A stretch of 64,000 nucleotides of DNA from an uncultured Pelagibacteraceae bacterium (GTDB lineage: Bacteria; Pseudomonadota; Alphaproteobacteria; Pelagibacterales; Pelagibacteraceae), in contig CACJTU010000004.1 of assembly GCA_902596375.1 (NCBI GenBank), positions 1-64,000 on the forward strand, read 5' to 3'. Positions 1-7,737 of this stretch are shown here, one piece after another. The notes under the pieces are model-generated. The model saw only the letters and a list, made by a program, of their open reading frames with translations. It ran no database searches and had not been told where the DNA came from. Position 1 is the stretch's first letter, and every line of letters starts with the position of its first letter. The position numbers and the translations under genes were made by a program.

Positions 1-202
1 TTAATGAGTTAAAATATTGATTAAAATAATGGAAAAGAAAAATACCCAAAAAAATTAATATCAAATCTGATATTGAGCATATTAAGCAAACAATAAATAT
101 GTGTTGTTTTTTTAAACCTTGCTCAATAACAAAAATATTCTGGGCACCTATAGCTAAGATTAAGCTAATCCCAGTAAAGAAGCCTAATACCAGGTATTCC
201 AT
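1..202 (-). CDS. LysE/ArgO-family amino-acid exporter, N-terminal part (cut by window edge)
   Basis: The minus strand carries an open frame from an ATG at 202-200 running off the left edge, about 67 residues. It has the LysE/ArgO start: a hydrophobic first helix with the motif ILAIGAQNIFVIEQGL near residues 13-28, then a second helix containing CSISDLIL. Family members export basic or other amino acids across the inner membrane. The frame stays open to base 1, so the truncation comes from the window and not from decay. The VOC gene begins upstream on the same strand and ends 12 bases before this start. Substrate cannot be judged from this part. Confidence 0.75.
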   Translation of the reverse strand, partial: MEYLVLGFFTGISLILAIGAQNIFVIEQGLKKQHIFIVCLICSISDLILIFLGIFLFHYFNQYFNSL

Positions 203-214
203 TAGGCTTTAAGT

Positions 215-625
215 TTACTCTGGATTTGCTGTTAATGTTTTGATTTCTAGAATGTTTTCGTTTGGGTCTTTAACGAAGAAAGTTTCTTGCTCGTATTTTG
301 TTCCTTTAAATCTCAAATAAGGTTCATCGTAATACTTAGTTCCGCTATCTTTTAATCTTTGTTTTAAAGCATCAAAGTCTTTTCTGGATAAATGAACACC
401 AAAATGAGGGACAGAAACATTTCCCATGTCTACATCATGTCTCTCATTGTCTAATTTATGTTCGCTTTTATGCAAAGTTAATTCATTGCCCCAAAAATCA
501 ACATCTGCCCACTCTTGTGCCGAATTATCTAACCTACATCCTAAAGTTTCACTGTAAAATTTTTTTGCAACCTCTAGATCTCCACAAGGGATAGCTAGAT
601 GAAAACAATTGGTGTTTTTGTACAT
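215..625 (-). CDS. VOC-superfamily (glyoxalase/bleomycin-resistance fold) protein
   Basis: 136 residues, one vicinal-oxygen-chelate unit. The start FHLAIPCGDLEVAKKFY is the usual first beta-alpha step, and the end has KDPNENILEIK, the common final strand carrying a metal-ligand glutamate. H9, H76 (HFGVHL) and the C-terminal glutamate could form a metal site. The ATG follows a GAGG Shine-Dalgarno sequence. VOC proteins include glyoxalases, extradiol dioxygenases and resistance proteins; nothing here chooses between them. It may be cotranscribed with the LysE-type exporter 12 bases downstream. Confidence 0.8.
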   Translation of the reverse strand: MYKNTNCFHLAIPCGDLEVAKKFYSETLGCRLDNSAQEWADVDFWGNELTLHKSEHKLDNERHDVDMGNVSVPHFGVHLSRKDFDALKQRLKDSGTKYYDEPYLRFKGTKYEQETFFVKDPNENILEIKTLTANPE

Positions 626-705
626 ATAAACCTCTTTAAATTGAGCAATTAAGTACTATATAAGGCATATAATTTTTTAATCAACAGCAACTAAACTTAA
701 GAAAT

Positions 706-1290
706 ATGAGTGATTTTTTACAATCAATAATTGATAGAGATCCAGCAGCAAAATCTAAATTAAGTTTAATATTAACTTATCCAGGTGTTAAAGCGGTATT
801 CTTTCATAGAATAGCTAATTTTTTTAGTACTGCAAAATTTCATTTGATTGCAAGAATCATTTCTCAATTTTCAAGATTCTTAACTGGTATCGAAATACAT
901 CCAAACGCTAAAATTGGAAAAAATTTATTTATCGATCATGGAATGGGCGTTGTGATTGGCGAAACTTCGGACATTGGAGACAATGTTACAATCTATCATA
1001 TGGTTACATTAGGTGGAATTGCACCTAGTATAAACTCTAATGATCAACGTAACATGAAAAGACATCCTACTATAAAAGAAGATGTAGTAATTGGATCAGG
1101 TGCACAAGTATTAGGTCCAGTAGTTGTTGGCAAAGGTGCAAGAATTGGAGCTAATGCAGTCATAACTAAAGATGTTGCAGAAAATGCTGTTATGGTTGGA
1201 ATTCCAGCAAGAAGTGTTGGAATAGCTGATAGTGAATTTAAACCTTATGGAATTACACCTGATAGTGATAAAAAATCAGAAAATGAATAA
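706..1290 (+). CDS. cysE: Serine O-acetyltransferase
   Basis: 194 residues, the short (EpsC-like) form. It transfers acetyl from acetyl-CoA to L-serine, the first step of cysteine synthesis in the cytoplasm. An N-terminal helical part (about 1-60) is followed by a left-handed beta-helix of hexapeptide repeats from residue 65 on ([34 protein letters not shown]). The [11 protein letters not shown] and GGI segments belong to the active site. Its stop overlaps the ATG of cysK by eight bases, so the two consecutive enzymes of the pathway are translationally coupled. Confidence 0.93.
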   Translation: MSDFLQSIIDRDPAAKSKLSLILTYPGVKAVFFHRIANFFSTAKFHLIARIISQFSRFLTGIEIHPNAKIGKNLFIDHGMGVVIGETSDIGDNVTIYHMVTLGGIAPSINSNDQRNMKRHPTIKEDVVIGSGAQVLGPVVVGKGARIGANAVITKDVAENAVMVGIPARSVGIADSEFKPYGITPDSDKKSENE

Positions 1291-2284
1291 CACACAAAAC
1301 GATTTTATTTCAGGAATAGGAAACACCCCATTAATTAAATTAAGAGCAGCATCAGAAATTACTGGATGTAATATTTATGGAAAAGCAGAATTTTTAAATC
1401 CAGGTGGGTCAGTTAAAGATAGAGCTGCACTTGCTTTAATTAAAGATGCTCAAGAAAAAAAATTAATTTCTAAAGGTGGAACTGTTGTGGAAGGAACAGC
1501 CGGTAACACAGGAATTGGTTTAGGTCTTTTAGGAAACTCCCTTGGTTATAAAACAATCATTGTAATGAATGACAATCAAACCCAAGAGAAAAAAGATCTA
1601 CTTAGAAATCTTGGAGCTGAATTAAGATTAGTGCCACCTAAGCCTTACAAAGATGATAACAATTTTGTTAAAGTGGCAGCTAGACTTGCAGATGAATTAA
1701 GACCAACAAATAATAACGGTGTGATTTGGGCTAACCAGTTTGACAATACTGCAAATGCCAAAGGCCATTACGAAGGTACGGGTCAAGAAATTTGGGAACA
1801 AACTGAAGGTAAAGTAGATGGTTTCGTTTGTTCTTCAGGGACCGGAGGTACAATTTCAGGTGTCAGTAATGCTCTTAAAGAAAAGAATAAAGATATAAAA
1901 ATTTACCTATCTGATCCAAAAGGTTCTGCTCTTTATAACTATATAAAGAATGGTGAACTTAAATCAGAGGGTGGATCAATTACTGAGGGAATTGGTTCAA
2001 GCAGAGTAACAGCTAACTTTGGTGAGGCTAAGATTGATGATGCATATTCAATTGATGACCGTGAAGCATTACCTATACTTTATGATTTAATTCAAAATGA
2101 AGGTTTAAGTTTAGGTACTAGTTGTGGAATAAATATAGCAGGTGCAATAAGAATGGGTAAAGAATTGGGGCCTGGTAAAACTATTGTAACCATTCTTTGT
2201 GATAGAAGCGATAAATACGCAACTAAAATGTTCAATAAAAAATTCTTAGAGGAAAAAGGTTTACCAGTACCTAATTGGTTTTAA
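1283..2284 (+). CDS. cysK: Cysteine synthase (O-acetylserine sulfhydrylase)
   Basis: About 333 residues from the ATG at 1283, preferred over an in-frame start 17 codons earlier because it begins at the usual family N-terminus ([10 protein letters not shown] follows) and overlaps cysE by only eight bases. PLP fold-type II enzyme joining O-acetylserine and sulfide. The PLP lysine lies in GGSVKDRAA, the substrate loop is GTAGNTGIG, and the phosphate-binding loop is [10 protein letters not shown]. The C-terminal region has SCGINIAGA. Length and motifs are complete. Its stop overlaps the converging membrane-protein gene by four bases. Confidence 0.92.
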   Translation: MNNTQNDFISGIGNTPLIKLRAASEITGCNIYGKAEFLNPGGSVKDRAALALIKDAQEKKLISKGGTVVEGTAGNTGIGLGLLGNSLGYKTIIVMNDNQTQEKKDLLRNLGAELRLVPPKPYKDDNNFVKVAARLADELRPTNNNGVIWANQFDNTANAKGHYEGTGQEIWEQTEGKVDGFVCSSGTGGTISGVSNALKEKNKDIKIYLSDPKGSALYNYIKNGELKSEGGSITEGIGSSRVTANFGEAKIDDAYSIDDREALPILYDLIQNEGLSLGTSCGINIAGAIRMGKELGPGKTIVTILCDRSDKYATKMFNKKFLEEKGLPVPNWF

Positions 2285-2697
2285 ACATAAATCTTATCTG
2301 CTAATCCGTAACAAAGAATAGAACTTAAAATTAAAAAAACAATAGGTGCAATTAGTCCTTCATTAGAAGTTTTTTCATTTATTCCAGTTTTATCGATTTT
2401 AAGTGAATAAAAATTTGTTAGAAAAACACATGCATGAATAATTACTAATAAAGTAAAGAAAGCCCAAGTATCTTCGACACCGTTTGGTCTTACAAACATT
2501 ATATAAAGAGCCATGATCACCCATCCAAGCATTAAAGCTCCTACAAATCTAACAATGACTGCTGCACTATGGTCTATTTCAAATTTATCCATAAATTTTT
2601 TTGTTCCAATAATTGTTTGGAAACAATAAATCCCTATACCAATAAAATGTGCAAGAAATACAATGAAATAAAATATTCCATTAAATTTTTCGATCAT
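2281..2697 (-). CDS. Small integral membrane protein of unknown function
   Basis: About 138 residues from the ATG at 2697; a TTG five codons upstream is possible but less likely. Four hydrophobic segments are visible: FYFIVFLAHFIGIGIYCF, FVGALMLGWVIMALYIMF, FFTLLVIIHACVFLTNFY and IAPIVFLILSSILCYGL. No catalytic or binding motif is recognised. It converges on cysK with a four-base overlap and stands alone on its strand. Function unknown. Confidence 0.65.
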   Translation of the reverse strand: MIEKFNGIFYFIVFLAHFIGIGIYCFQTIIGTKKFMDKFEIDHSAAVIVRFVGALMLGWVIMALYIMFVRPNGVEDTWAFFTLLVIIHACVFLTNFYSLKIDKTGINEKTSNEGLIAPIVFLILSSILCYGLADKIYV

Positions 2698-2766
2698 TAC
2701 TAATGTTATCAAAAATTAGATTCTAATTAAATAGCTAAAAATAGCATTTCTAATTGATAAAAATTG

Positions 2767-2786
2767 CATATCTGACGCGCGATATG
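2767..2786. promoter_or_regulatory. Inverted repeat in the promoter region upstream of the secreted-protein gene
   Basis: CATATC and GATATG form a 6-base inverted repeat separated by an 8-base GC-rich spacer (TGACGCGC), unusual in this AT-rich sequence. It lies 70 bases before the ATG at 2857 within the 159-base gap 2698-2856 and could be an operator. No regulator gene is adjacent. Inference only. Confidence 0.35.
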
Positions 2787-2856
2787 AACGCATGAGACTC
2801 TTTGTTAAAAATGTAACAGTATCCTCTTACGGTTTAACTGTTTAGAAAGGTAAATT

Positions 2857-3339
2857 ATGAAAAAATTATTATTAACATTATTTTTTACGTTAATGTCATC
2901 TTTTTCATTTGCAGATGGTCATAGTGGAAAAATAGATCTTAAAGGATTTTTTGTTGGTGATGCAAAAGCAATTTTTGACGAAAAAGGTAATCCAATGACT
3001 TTTGTTTATGATGGTTTAGTAGGAATGATGGCGTTTGGTGGAACATCATTTGGAGATAACTCGTCTCATTATTGCGTAGGAGCAGGCACAATTCCAGGCA
3101 AAGGAGTGGAAATGGGTCATTGTATAATTAAATTTATTAATGGCGATACTGCAATTACTTATTATGAAATTAAGCTGGGATATTCTATGGATGGTACGTT
3201 TAAATGTATTAGCGGTACTGGAAGATATGAAGGTATAGAGTGTAGTGGAACAACTGGCTACACACAAATGAAAACGGCCCTTGAAGGAAAAGTTCACTCA
3301 ACAAATTATTTAAAGGGAACTTATACTTTAAAAAAATAG
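2857..3339 (+). CDS. Secreted protein of unknown function
   Basis: 160 residues with a clear Sec signal peptide (MKKLLLTLFFTLMSSFSFA, cleavage near ADG), so probably periplasmic. The mature part is rich in glycine and beta-prone stretches and has four cysteines (HYC, GHC, FKC, IEC) that could form two disulfides. No family is recognised; a small beta-barrel is a guess. The ATG follows an AAAGG Shine-Dalgarno sequence. Three further small genes follow on the same strand, though the gaps of 67 and 74 bases allow separate promoters. Confidence 0.6.
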   Translation: MKKLLLTLFFTLMSSFSFADGHSGKIDLKGFFVGDAKAIFDEKGNPMTFVYDGLVGMMAFGGTSFGDNSSHYCVGAGTIPGKGVEMGHCIIKFINGDTAITYYEIKLGYSMDGTFKCISGTGRYEGIECSGTTGYTQMKTALEGKVHSTNYLKGTYTLKK

Positions 3340-3406
3340 GTAAAAATGGAGAAGTAAGAGTTAAAAAAGTAATACAAACTCAAAATTAACAAAAAAAGGA
3401 GGAAAA

Positions 3407-3688
3407 ATGAAAGACATACTAGTAGTAGGAAAACTTAAAGAAGGAGCCTTTGAAAAGTTCATGGGTTTCATGCAGTCAGATGAAGGTATGGCTGAAAGAA
3501 AAAAAGTTGCAGATGTTACTAAAACAATTGCAAGTGTTTCACCGGATAAATCAACTGTAATGTTTAAAATTGTAGTTCATGACATGGCAGCACTTCATTC
3601 GTTTATGGATGGATCAAATCCAGTTTCAAAACCTGTATTTGATGAAGTAATGTCTGGTTATGAAATTTACGAGTTAGCTAAAATATAA
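3407..3688 (+). CDS. Conserved-looking small protein, possibly a ferredoxin-like alpha/beta fold
   Basis: 93 residues behind a strong AGGAGG Shine-Dalgarno sequence. Beta strand (DILVVGKL), helix (AFEKFMGFMQ), beta (TIASVSP) and STVMFKIVVHD alternate as in dimeric alpha/beta-barrel proteins. No catalytic motif is recognised. It precedes a GYD-like protein whose opening FYVIGKA resembles its own ILVVGKL, so the two may share a fold. Function unknown. Confidence 0.55.
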   Translation: MKDILVVGKLKEGAFEKFMGFMQSDEGMAERKKVADVTKTIASVSPDKSTVMFKIVVHDMAALHSFMDGSNPVSKPVFDEVMSGYEIYELAKI

Positions 3689-3762
3689 GAAAAAACAGAG
3701 ACTCCACTAATTGACTTATCTCTGTTAAAATTTGGAATAAATTTAAAACAATATGAGGAAAA

Positions 3763-4086
3763 ATGTCTAAATTTTATGTAATAGGAAAAGCAAGTCCTGA
3801 GCTATTAAAAAAAATGCATGCTGATCCATCAGCTGATAGAGGTGCTGTAATGAAATCCATGTGTGATAGCTTAGGTGTTAAAGCAATAAGTTACGAGTGG
3901 TTAAGAGGACGTTTCGATGTTCTTTTCTGTGTTGAAGGAGATTACGAAAGTGTTCTTGCTATGAAAGTAACTGTTTTAAATAGTGGAATGATGTCAGATC
4001 TAATGGTTCATGAAGTGTTTGATTACAACAGTGCATTTAAAAAAGCTGCAGATGTATCAAAAAATTATAAAAAACCAGGTGAGTAA
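3763..4086 (+). CDS. GYD-domain-like small protein
   Basis: 107 residues. The pattern FYVIGKA, helix, GVKAISYEWLRGRFDVLFCVEG, then VLAMKVTVLNSGMMSDL resembles the GYD family (about 90-105 residues, ferredoxin-like fold); the family's G-x-Y-D signature appears here as GRFDV. Role in the family is not established. A GAGG Shine-Dalgarno sequence precedes the ATG, and the NTF2-like gene follows after 15 bases. Confidence 0.6.
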   Translation: MSKFYVIGKASPELLKKMHADPSADRGAVMKSMCDSLGVKAISYEWLRGRFDVLFCVEGDYESVLAMKVTVLNSGMMSDLMVHEVFDYNSAFKKAADVSKNYKKPGE

Positions 4087-4101
4087 AAAGAAAGGAATAA
4101 T

Positions 4102-4422
4102 ATGTCTATATTAGAAAAATACAGTGCTGCACTAAAAAATAAAGATGAAACAGTAATGAATGATCTTTTGCATGACGATTTTAAATTCACAATGCACAAG
4201 TCAGGAAATGTTTTAACCAAAAGTGATGTTATCAAATGGGCAATGAGTGGTGATATCAATCAAGATAAGGTTAGAATTGTTTATGAAAATGACGAAGTTG
4301 GTATTCATCATGCCTTTGTAACTTTTAATGATGGTAATGTTGAGGCGGTAATGGCAGTTTATAAATATGACAATGGAAAAATTGTTAGTTTAGAAACTGG
4401 TGCTACACCAATGCCAAAATAA
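4102..4422 (+). CDS. NTF2-like / SnoaL-like protein
   Basis: 106 residues. The plan ILEKYSAALKNKDETVMNDLLHDDFKF, then the KSDVIKWA helix, and beta strands HHAFVTFNDG and VEAVMAVYKYDNGKIVSLETG, is typical of SnoaL-like cone-shaped domains, which serve as small enzymes or ligand-binding proteins. No specific active-site set is assignable. It lies 15 bases after the GYD-like gene and directly abuts the DsbA-fold gene (stop at 4422, GTG at 4423), implying cotranscription. Confidence 0.65.
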   Translation: MSILEKYSAALKNKDETVMNDLLHDDFKFTMHKSGNVLTKSDVIKWAMSGDINQDKVRIVYENDEVGIHHAFVTFNDGNVEAVMAVYKYDNGKIVSLETGATPMPK

Positions 4423-5013
4423 GTGAGTGAAATTGATTTTTATTTTTCGATAGGAAGCACATACACCTATCTATCCGTAACTAGAATACTTGATGTTGAA
4501 AAACAACATCAAGTAAAATTTAATTGGAAACCTTTTTCAGTAAGAGCAATCATGAAAGAGATGAACAATATCCCATTTCCAAAGGATAAAATGAATAAAG
4601 TTAATTACATGTGGAGAGATATTGAAAGAAGAGCTGAAGGTTATGGTTTTTTTGCTAAAACGCCAGTTCCCTATCCATTATCAGAATTTGATTTAGCGAA
4701 CCAAATTGCAATTCTTGGTTTCGAAAAAGGTTGGGGAGAAAAATTTGTAATTCTTACTTATAAAAAATGGTTTCAGGAAGGTAAAGAACCAGCGATCGAG
4801 CCAAGTCTCTCAGAAGTTTGCTCAGAAATGAAACTTGATAAAGATGAAATTATCTCTGAAGCAAAATCTTCAGATATAGAAACAAAATATAATAAAAACA
4901 CAAACTCAGCTCGAGAAAATAAAATATTTGGTAGCCCATCTTTTATTGTAAAAAATGAACTCTTTTGGGGGGATGATAGAATGGAAGATGCAATTAAATG
5001 GTCTCTTAAATAA
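4423..5013 (+). CDS. DsbA-fold isomerase, 2-hydroxychromene-2-carboxylate isomerase family
   Basis: 196 residues from a GTG directly after the preceding stop. The opening IDFYFSIGSTYTYLS matches the HCCA-isomerase/kappa-GST family (thioredoxin fold with a Ser in place of the CxxC motif), followed by WKPFSVRAIM and the terminal FGSPSFIVKNELFWGDDRM. Family members use glutathione in isomerisation or conjugation of aromatic compounds. The window has no other aromatic-degradation genes, so the substrate is unknown. Confidence 0.82.
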   Translation: MSEIDFYFSIGSTYTYLSVTRILDVEKQHQVKFNWKPFSVRAIMKEMNNIPFPKDKMNKVNYMWRDIERRAEGYGFFAKTPVPYPLSEFDLANQIAILGFEKGWGEKFVILTYKKWFQEGKEPAIEPSLSEVCSEMKLDKDEIISEAKSSDIETKYNKNTNSARENKIFGSPSFIVKNELFWGDDRMEDAIKWSLK

Positions 5014-5051
5014 TTCTATATATTCTCCTTAAATTAATTTAGAGTCTCAAT

Positions 5052-5384
5052 ATGAGTCTTGCAACTTCATATTTATTTTTAGGTATAGCTGTTTTCCTGG
5101 GTGTTACCTCAAATAGTTTTGCTAAAAGTGCAGAAGGCTTTACCCTTATAATACCAAGCATGATTACTGCTATTACAATTGTATTATGCATGTATGCTCT
5201 TTCATTGGTAATGAAAAATATTCCAATGGGAATTACTTATGCTTCCTTTGCAGGCTTAACAATTATAGCAACAGTAGTGGTTGGAGTAATTAGATTTAAT
5301 CAAGTACCTAACTTATATTCATTAATTGGATTAGCTTTTATTATTGTTGGTGTTTTAATGGTCAACCTGTTAGGTAATAATTAG
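5052..5384 (+). CDS. SMR-family-like membrane protein A, lacking the conserved glutamate
   Basis: 110 residues, four transmembrane helices, SMR plan: KSAEGFT after helix 1, IPMGITYASFAGL in helix 3 and VPNLYSLIGLAFIIVGVLMVNLL as helix 4. Aligning Lys25 with Lys22 of EmrE puts Gly17 at the position of the essential Glu14, and Phe where Trp63 sits. Drug/proton antiport by the usual mechanism is therefore doubtful. Two bases separate it from the DUF2798 gene, and the paralogue at 5617 shares the change, so the two may form a heterodimer. Confidence 0.75.
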   Translation: MSLATSYLFLGIAVFLGVTSNSFAKSAEGFTLIIPSMITAITIVLCMYALSLVMKNIPMGITYASFAGLTIIATVVVGVIRFNQVPNLYSLIGLAFIIVGVLMVNLLGNN

Positions 5385-5386
5385 TT

Positions 5387-5614
5387 ATGATTAATAAAAA
5401 ATATGCACAACCCTTATTTATGATTTTAATGTCTTTGGGTATGAGCGTTATTATGAGTGGTGTTGTTGTGGCTGTTAATACAGGTGTATCAGACGGTTTC
5501 TTTTTTAGATGGGGATACTCTATAATGTTTGCTTATCCAATTGCTTTAATTGCTGCATTTACATTAGCTCCTTTAATGAGACCATTAGTCAATAAAATTG
5601 CATCAAAAGAATAA
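5387..5614 (+). CDS. DUF2798-like small membrane protein
   Basis: 75 residues with two transmembrane helices. PLFMILMSLGMSVIMSGVV followed by VNTGVSDGFFFRWGYS and a second helix ending APLMRPLVNKI matches DUF2798 as I know it. The gene sits between two SMR-like genes with two-base gaps on both sides, so the three proteins should be made together. Its role, perhaps as a partner of the SMR-like pair, is inferred from position only. Confidence 0.7.
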   Translation: MINKKYAQPLFMILMSLGMSVIMSGVVVAVNTGVSDGFFFRWGYSIMFAYPIALIAAFTLAPLMRPLVNKIASKE

Positions 5615-5616
5615 TT

Positions 5617-5952
5617 ATGAAACCTTTATTAGGATATTTATTTTTAGCTATAGGTATTTCTTTTGGTATCGCATCAAATAGTTTAGCTAAAATTTCTGAG
5701 GGATTTACCAAACTTACACCATCTGTTTTATGCATATTGTTTATGTGTATTACAATGTTTTCAATTGCAAAAGCTATGCACGCTCTTCCAGTTGGTTTTG
5801 CTTACGCAACATATAGTGGGTTAACTGTAACTGGGGTTGTTCTTTTTGCAGTATTAAAATTTAATCAAGTACCTAATCTTTATGGAATAATTGGAATTAT
5901 TTTAATTATTATTGGTGTAATAATGGTTAATTATCTTGGACGACTGAACTGA
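5617..5952 (+). CDS. SMR-family-like membrane protein B, lacking the conserved glutamate
   Basis: 111 residues, paralogue of the protein at 5052 and very similar in helices 1 and 4 (SNSLAKISEGFT; FNQVPNLYGIIG). Gly17 again occupies the EmrE Glu14 position, and Tyr replaces the helix-3 tryptophan (ATYSGLT). The same substitution in both copies argues against error or decay. A heterodimeric transporter, as for other paired SMR proteins, is plausible, with unknown substrate and coupling. The end overlaps the converging DUF952 gene by 22 bases. Confidence 0.75.
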   Translation: MKPLLGYLFLAIGISFGIASNSLAKISEGFTKLTPSVLCILFMCITMFSIAKAMHALPVGFAYATYSGLTVTGVVLFAVLKFNQVPNLYGIIGIILIIIGVIMVNYLGRLN

Positions 5953-6302
5953 TACTTTTTTAAAATCTCTGGAAGCTCGTGTCTTCCATCTTCATTTAAT
6001 GGTAATTCGTATTCATCAACTACTGTACTAGTATCTAAAGGTGAATATAAATGAGGATACATATCTCCATTTGATGCCTGTTCCCACAATAAATGTTCAA
6101 GCTTAAAAGCATTTACTCTTAACAAGACTAGATTTTGTTTTTTGGGGTAATGTTTATTTAAAGTTTCCTCTACCTGATCCTCTTCAGAAAAGTGAATATA
6201 TCCATCTTTAAGATCTTTTTCTGACCCACCATAAGTTCCAGATTTTTTGGCCTTTTGCCACTCATCTTTATCTATAACTTTAAAAATAAATTCTAAATTC
6301 AT
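5931..6302 (-). CDS. DUF952 family protein
   Basis: 123 residues. The DUF952 hallmarks are the opening IFKVIDKDEWQKAKKSGTYG, then DGYIHFSEEDQVEETLNKHY and the later PHLYSPLD. Such proteins are single-domain cytoplasmic proteins of unknown biochemistry, with an ADP-ribosyl-glycohydrolase-like or transferase fold proposed for some. The gene follows the DUF924 gene with a one-base gap and forms an operon with it and the inositol-phosphatase-family gene. Confidence 0.82.
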   Translation of the reverse strand: MNLEFIFKVIDKDEWQKAKKSGTYGGSEKDLKDGYIHFSEEDQVEETLNKHYPKKQNLVLLRVNAFKLEHLLWEQASNGDMYPHLYSPLDTSTVVDEYELPLNEDGRHELPEILKKYQFSRPR

Positions 6303-6303
6303 T

Positions 6304-6867
6304 TTACCAAGAAGAGTTTGGACCTTTTAAGAATTCTAATTCTGCTTCAGTAGACTCTCTTCCTAAAATTTCATTTCTATGAGGATATCTATGAAATTGT
6401 CTGATTGCTTTTGTATGATCTTGCCAAAATTTTTTTATTTCATTGTATCCTTCATGCTCTCTTAAATATTTGCTTAATAAGTAATAGGCCATTTCATGAT
6501 CACTTATTTCCTCGCTATGAATTAAAGGTAACAACATAAAAAATCTTTGATTTACATTCATAGCTTCTAAATAACCTGAATAAACTGCGTCGTTTACAAT
6601 CAATCTAGTTTTTTGATCTTGAGCAAAAGCTTTTTTATGATTTCTAAACATATTTCTTGAAAACTGATCAAATAAAATAACTAATGCTAGACAACTCATA
6701 GGGTTATCTTGCCAATCATCATATTCATTTTGACAAGCAAGTTCATAATCTTCTAAAAAATTATCTTTAATTTTTTGATCAAACTTTTCATCTTTTTTAA
6801 AACGCATTTCAGAAGGAGTTTCTTTAAACCAGAAATCTAAAATTACTTGTGCTCTTTCTGGGATCAT
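6304..6867 (-). CDS. DUF924 family protein
   Basis: 187 residues. The family's marks are ILDFWFKETPSEMRFKKDEKFD, LALVILFDQFSRNMFRNHKKAFAQD, FFMLLPLIHSEE and FHRYPHRNEILGR, in the usual order and length (about 180-190). The fold is all-helical and TPR-like; function is unknown. Its ATG overlaps the stop of the phosphatase-family gene (ATGA), so the two are coupled. Confidence 0.87.
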   Translation of the reverse strand: MIPERAQVILDFWFKETPSEMRFKKDEKFDQKIKDNFLEDYELACQNEYDDWQDNPMSCLALVILFDQFSRNMFRNHKKAFAQDQKTRLIVNDAVYSGYLEAMNVNQRFFMLLPLIHSEEISDHEMAYYLLSKYLREHEGYNEIKKFWQDHTKAIRQFHRYPHRNEILGRESTEAELEFLKGPNSSW

Positions 6868-7670
6868 TTAGCAACTGGCTTTAATAATTTTAAAACTTTT
6901 TGATGATTTTGTTTGTTATTAGAAACAAGTATATTTCCGCCTAACACAGGGTTTTTATTATCCCAGGTAGTTATTATTGCTCCTGCTGCTCTCACAATTG
7001 GTATCAATGGGTGAATGTCCCAAATCTTATTTGCACACTGGGCAACTATTTCAATTCTACCCTCTGCCAATTGACAATATGTCAATGCATCAAAACAAGG
7101 AAATTGCATTCTTTTAATAAACTTTTTAATTTTTAATTGTTGTTTCAAAGATAAGTGATGATGAAATGCAGCTGCAAGTTTTGCGTTTGTAAAATTTAGC
7201 TTAGTATTAATTTTTAATTTTCTTTTTTTATTATTCTCAAAAACATACGCTGAGTTTTTGTTTAAGTTTAAATAATATTTCTTCATTTTTGGAAAATTAG
7301 CCAGTCCTAAAACAGGCTCTCCATTGTAATTTAATGAAATGAGATTGCTCCAACTAGGATTGCCTACAACATATGATCTAGTTCCATCAATTGGATCAAT
7401 CACCCAAGAAAATTCACTTTTTGTATTTTTGTGACCATATTCCTCACCTATAATTTGGTGATTTGGGAATTTTTTTGAAATTTTAGATCTTATGAATTTT
7501 TCAAATGCTTTGTCAGATGTTGTTACAGGATCGTATCCTTTGCCTTTCATCTTATTTGTTATCTTAAATGGCTTATCTAACTTAGCGTAATAAAACTTAG
7601 TTAAATCTTTAGCAAGTTGATTTAAAAAACTTGCATATATTGGATATTTTTTTGTATCAAATTTTTTCAC
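6864..7670 (-). CDS. hisN: Inositol-monophosphatase-family phosphatase, probably histidinol-phosphatase
   Basis: 268 residues from a GTG. Magnesium-dependent phosphatase fold: DPVTTSDKAFEKFI, metal-ligand glutamate in IIGEEYG, DPIDGTRSYVVG (metal ligands and catalytic loop) and the C-terminal IWDIHPLIPIVRAAGA. FHHHLSL and the overall pattern resemble HisN-type histidinol-phosphate phosphatases, which finish histidine synthesis; inositol or fructose-bisphosphate phosphatase activity cannot be excluded. hisI occurs elsewhere in the window but not in this operon. Confidence 0.75.
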   Translation of the reverse strand: MKKFDTKKYPIYASFLNQLAKDLTKFYYAKLDKPFKITNKMKGKGYDPVTTSDKAFEKFIRSKISKKFPNHQIIGEEYGHKNTKSEFSWVIDPIDGTRSYVVGNPSWSNLISLNYNGEPVLGLANFPKMKKYYLNLNKNSAYVFENNKKRKLKINTKLNFTNAKLAAAFHHHLSLKQQLKIKKFIKRMQFPCFDALTYCQLAEGRIEIVAQCANKIWDIHPLIPIVRAAGAIITTWDNKNPVLGGNILVSNNKQNHQKVLKLLKPVAK

Positions 7671-7737
7671 AATGAACTCTTACTATTTAATTTATGTTGA
7701 TTAAAGTTAAATTTTAAATAATCCTTAGCTTACTATT

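Noticed and set aside
1..202. Possible pseudogene or frameshift of a LysE-type exporter
   Set aside because: Re-reading the minus strand base by base gives an uninterrupted frame to the window edge, so it is simply cut by the window.
3696..3724. Terminator after the 93-residue protein (CAGAGA...TCTCTG)
   Set aside because: A 6-base stem with a 17-base loop is too weak to support the call.
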